DNA of 15,514 bases from Burkholderiales bacterium (GTDB lineage: Bacteria; Pseudomonadota; Gammaproteobacteria; Burkholderiales; Casimicrobiaceae): NCBI GenBank assembly GCA_025935435.1, contig JAICVH010000011.1, positions 1-15,514 on the forward strand, read 5' to 3'. How positions within the stretch are numbered: the stretch's first letter is position 1; the number at the start of each line of letters is the position of its first letter. Shown piece after piece: positions 14,416 through 15,514 of the stretch. The notes beneath the pieces were generated by a model. It saw only the letters and a list, made by a program, of their open reading frames with translations, had not been told where the DNA came from and did no database searches. The translations under genes and the position numbers were made by a program.

Positions 14416-14445
14416 ATTTTACCGCGTTGCAGCATAGAGGGTCAA
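14416..14445 (-). promoter_or_regulatory. Sigma70-type promoter for tpiA (and probably secG)
   Basis: On the minus strand TTGACC (14445-14440) and TAAAAT (14421-14416) are separated by 18 bases, matching the sigma70 consensus TTGACA/TATAAT at five of six positions in each box. It lies just after the tctA stop and predicts a start near 14409, leaving a leader of about 110 bases before tpiA. This indicates that tpiA is transcribed independently of the upstream transporter gene. Confidence 0.7.
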
Positions 14446-14452
14446 CGCAAGC

Positions 14453-15514
14453 TCACGCGCCTGCCAGCCGCCGTAACCGGCGCACTAGCGGTGGCAGGAA
14501 CCACGCCGACAGCGTCAATACGCCAAGCGTGGCGGCAATCGGTCGGCTGAAGAAGCCGAGCAGGTTGCCTTCGGACTTGATCATCGACGTCACGAAATTT
14601 TCCTCGAGCATGCCGCCGAGAACGACGCCGAGAATCGCAGGGGCGCTGGGAAAGCCGTTTTCCTCGAGCACGTACGCGATGAGTCCGGCAGCAAGCATGA
14701 CGCCGACGTCGAACGGCGTGTTGTTGATCGCGAAGGTGCCGACGATGCAGAACAGCAGGATCAGGGGCATCAGCACGTTGCGCGGGACGCGCAGGATCTG
14801 CTTGGCGACCTTGATGCAGAACCAGCCCAGCGGAATCATCAGAATGTTCGCAACGATGAACAGCAAATAGACGGCGTAGATGTTCTGAGGGTTCTGCGTG
14901 AAGAGCGTCGGCCCGGGGTTCATGTTCTTCATGTACAGAACGCCGATGACGATCGCCGTGATCGAATCTCCTGGAATGCCGAACACGAGCGCGGGGATCC
15001 ACGCGCCGGCCAGCGCGCTGTTGTTCGCCGCGCCCGATTCGACGATGCCCTCGACGTGGCCGGTGCCGAATTTCTCCGGCTCCTTCGAGAACTTCTTGCT
15101 GATCGCGTAGCTCATCCACGCTGCGATGTCCGCGCCGGCGCCGGGCAGCGCGCCGACGAGCGTGCCCACGATGTTGCCGCGGAGGATCTGCACCGGATAG
15201 CGCTTGGTCAGCGTCCACATGCCCTTGAAGACGTTGCCGATCGGCTGGTCGACGACGGCGAGCTGCGGCGACGTGTCGACCGCGTAACGGATGATTTCCG
15301 AAACGGCGAACATGCCGATCATCATCGGAATCAACCCGATGCCGCCCATCAACTCGGTGTTGCCAAACGTGAATCGCGGGAAACCAGCCGGGTTTCCGAG
15401 GCCTACGCACGCGACGAGGAGCCCGAGCAGCAGCGACACCATGCCCTTCAGCGGCCGCTCCGCCGTGATGACGATCGCACAGGAGAGACCGAGCAGGACG
15501 AGCCAGAAATATTC
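14453..15514 (-). CDS. TctA-family tripartite tricarboxylate transporter permease (partial, 5' end cut by window edge)
   Basis: This is the large membrane subunit of a tripartite tricarboxylate transporter, which imports carboxylates using a periplasmic binding protein (TctC type) and a small membrane protein (TctB type). 353 residues are visible of about 500 in the family; the frame is open to the window edge with no start, and 24 codons precede the first in-frame ATG at 15442 (EYFWLVLLGLSC and on). The family signature is clear: GALPGAGADIAAWMSYAISK and FSKEPEKFGTGHVEGI, then ESGAANNSALAGAWIPALVFGIPGDSITAI and NMNPGPTLF. About eight hydrophobic helices are visible. The substrate cannot be told from the permease. 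No TctB or TctC gene is within the window. The gene ends 8 bases before the tpiA promoter. Confidence 0.93.
   Translation of the reverse strand, partial: EYFWLVLLGLSCAIVITAERPLKGMVSLLLGLLVACVGLGNPAGFPRFTFGNTELMGGIGLIPMMIGMFAVSEIIRYAVDTSPQLAVVDQPIGNVFKGMWTLTKRYPVQILRGNIVGTLVGALPGAGADIAAWMSYAISKKFSKEPEKFGTGHVEGIVESGAANNSALAGAWIPALVFGIPGDSITAIVIGVLYMKNMNPGPTLFTQNPQNIYAVYLLFIVANILMIPLGWFCIKVAKQILRVPRNVLMPLILLFCIVGTFAINNTPFDVGVMLAAGLIAYVLEENGFPSAPAILGVVLGGMLEENFVTSMIKSEGNLLGFFSRPIAATLGVLTLSAWFLPPLVRRLRRLAGA

Noticed and set aside
1..15514. CRISPR arrays, insertion sequences, prophage, toxin-antitoxin or defence genes
   Set aside because: None seen: no regularly spaced repeats beyond the short secG tandem repeat, no transposase or integrase motifs, and all supported genes are housekeeping or transport.

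Overview
The window is almost entirely a core respiratory locus from a GC-rich betaproteobacterium, most likely of the order Burkholderiales. The evidence for that is the gene order tpiA-secG-tRNA-Leu-nuoA onward, separate nuoC and nuoD genes (fused in enterobacteria), a NuoG without the extra N7 iron-sulfur ligands, and a TctA-family permease next door. I cannot place it to genus. Every supported gene lies on the minus strand, so transcription runs from high to low coordinates.

Right end (14453-15514): the C-terminal two-thirds of a TctA-type tripartite tricarboxylate transporter permease, cut by the window edge. A 153-base gap follows, holding a good sigma70-type promoter (14416-14445) and a hairpin leader for tpiA (13565-14299). 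Then come secG (13137-13535) and, 5 bases after its stop, a tRNA-Leu with anticodon GAG and an encoded CCA end (13047-13131).

Middle and left (1-12925): the complex I operon nuoA, B, C, D, E, F, G, H, I, J, K, L and the first 355 codons of nuoM, which runs off the left edge; nuoN would be expected beyond it. Peripheral-arm subunits are NuoB, C, D, E, F, G and I: NADH/FMN in F, iron-sulfur clusters in E, F, G, I and B, quinone site at B/D/H. Membrane-arm subunits are NuoA, H, J, K, L and M, the proton-translocating part. The Fe-S cysteines and channel charges I looked for are all present, so the enzyme looks functional.

Most nuo junctions are tight (a 4-base or 1-base overlap, or gaps of 1-37 bases). 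Three junctions are larger. nuoA-nuoB has 182 bases of inverted repeats, nuoF-nuoG has 85 bases with a repeat-like hairpin, and nuoJ-nuoK has 82 bases before a probable TTG start. The nuoA-nuoB, nuoF-nuoG and nuoK-nuoL gaps are each spanned by a small open frame whose ATG overlaps the upstream stop (ATGA). That is the most curious structural feature here, though open frames are cheap in GC-rich DNA.

There is no stretch over 300 bases without a gene. I found no CRISPR array, insertion sequence, prophage or defence system, and I do not think this window contains a new biological system. The findings are small-scale oddities in an otherwise ordinary housekeeping region.
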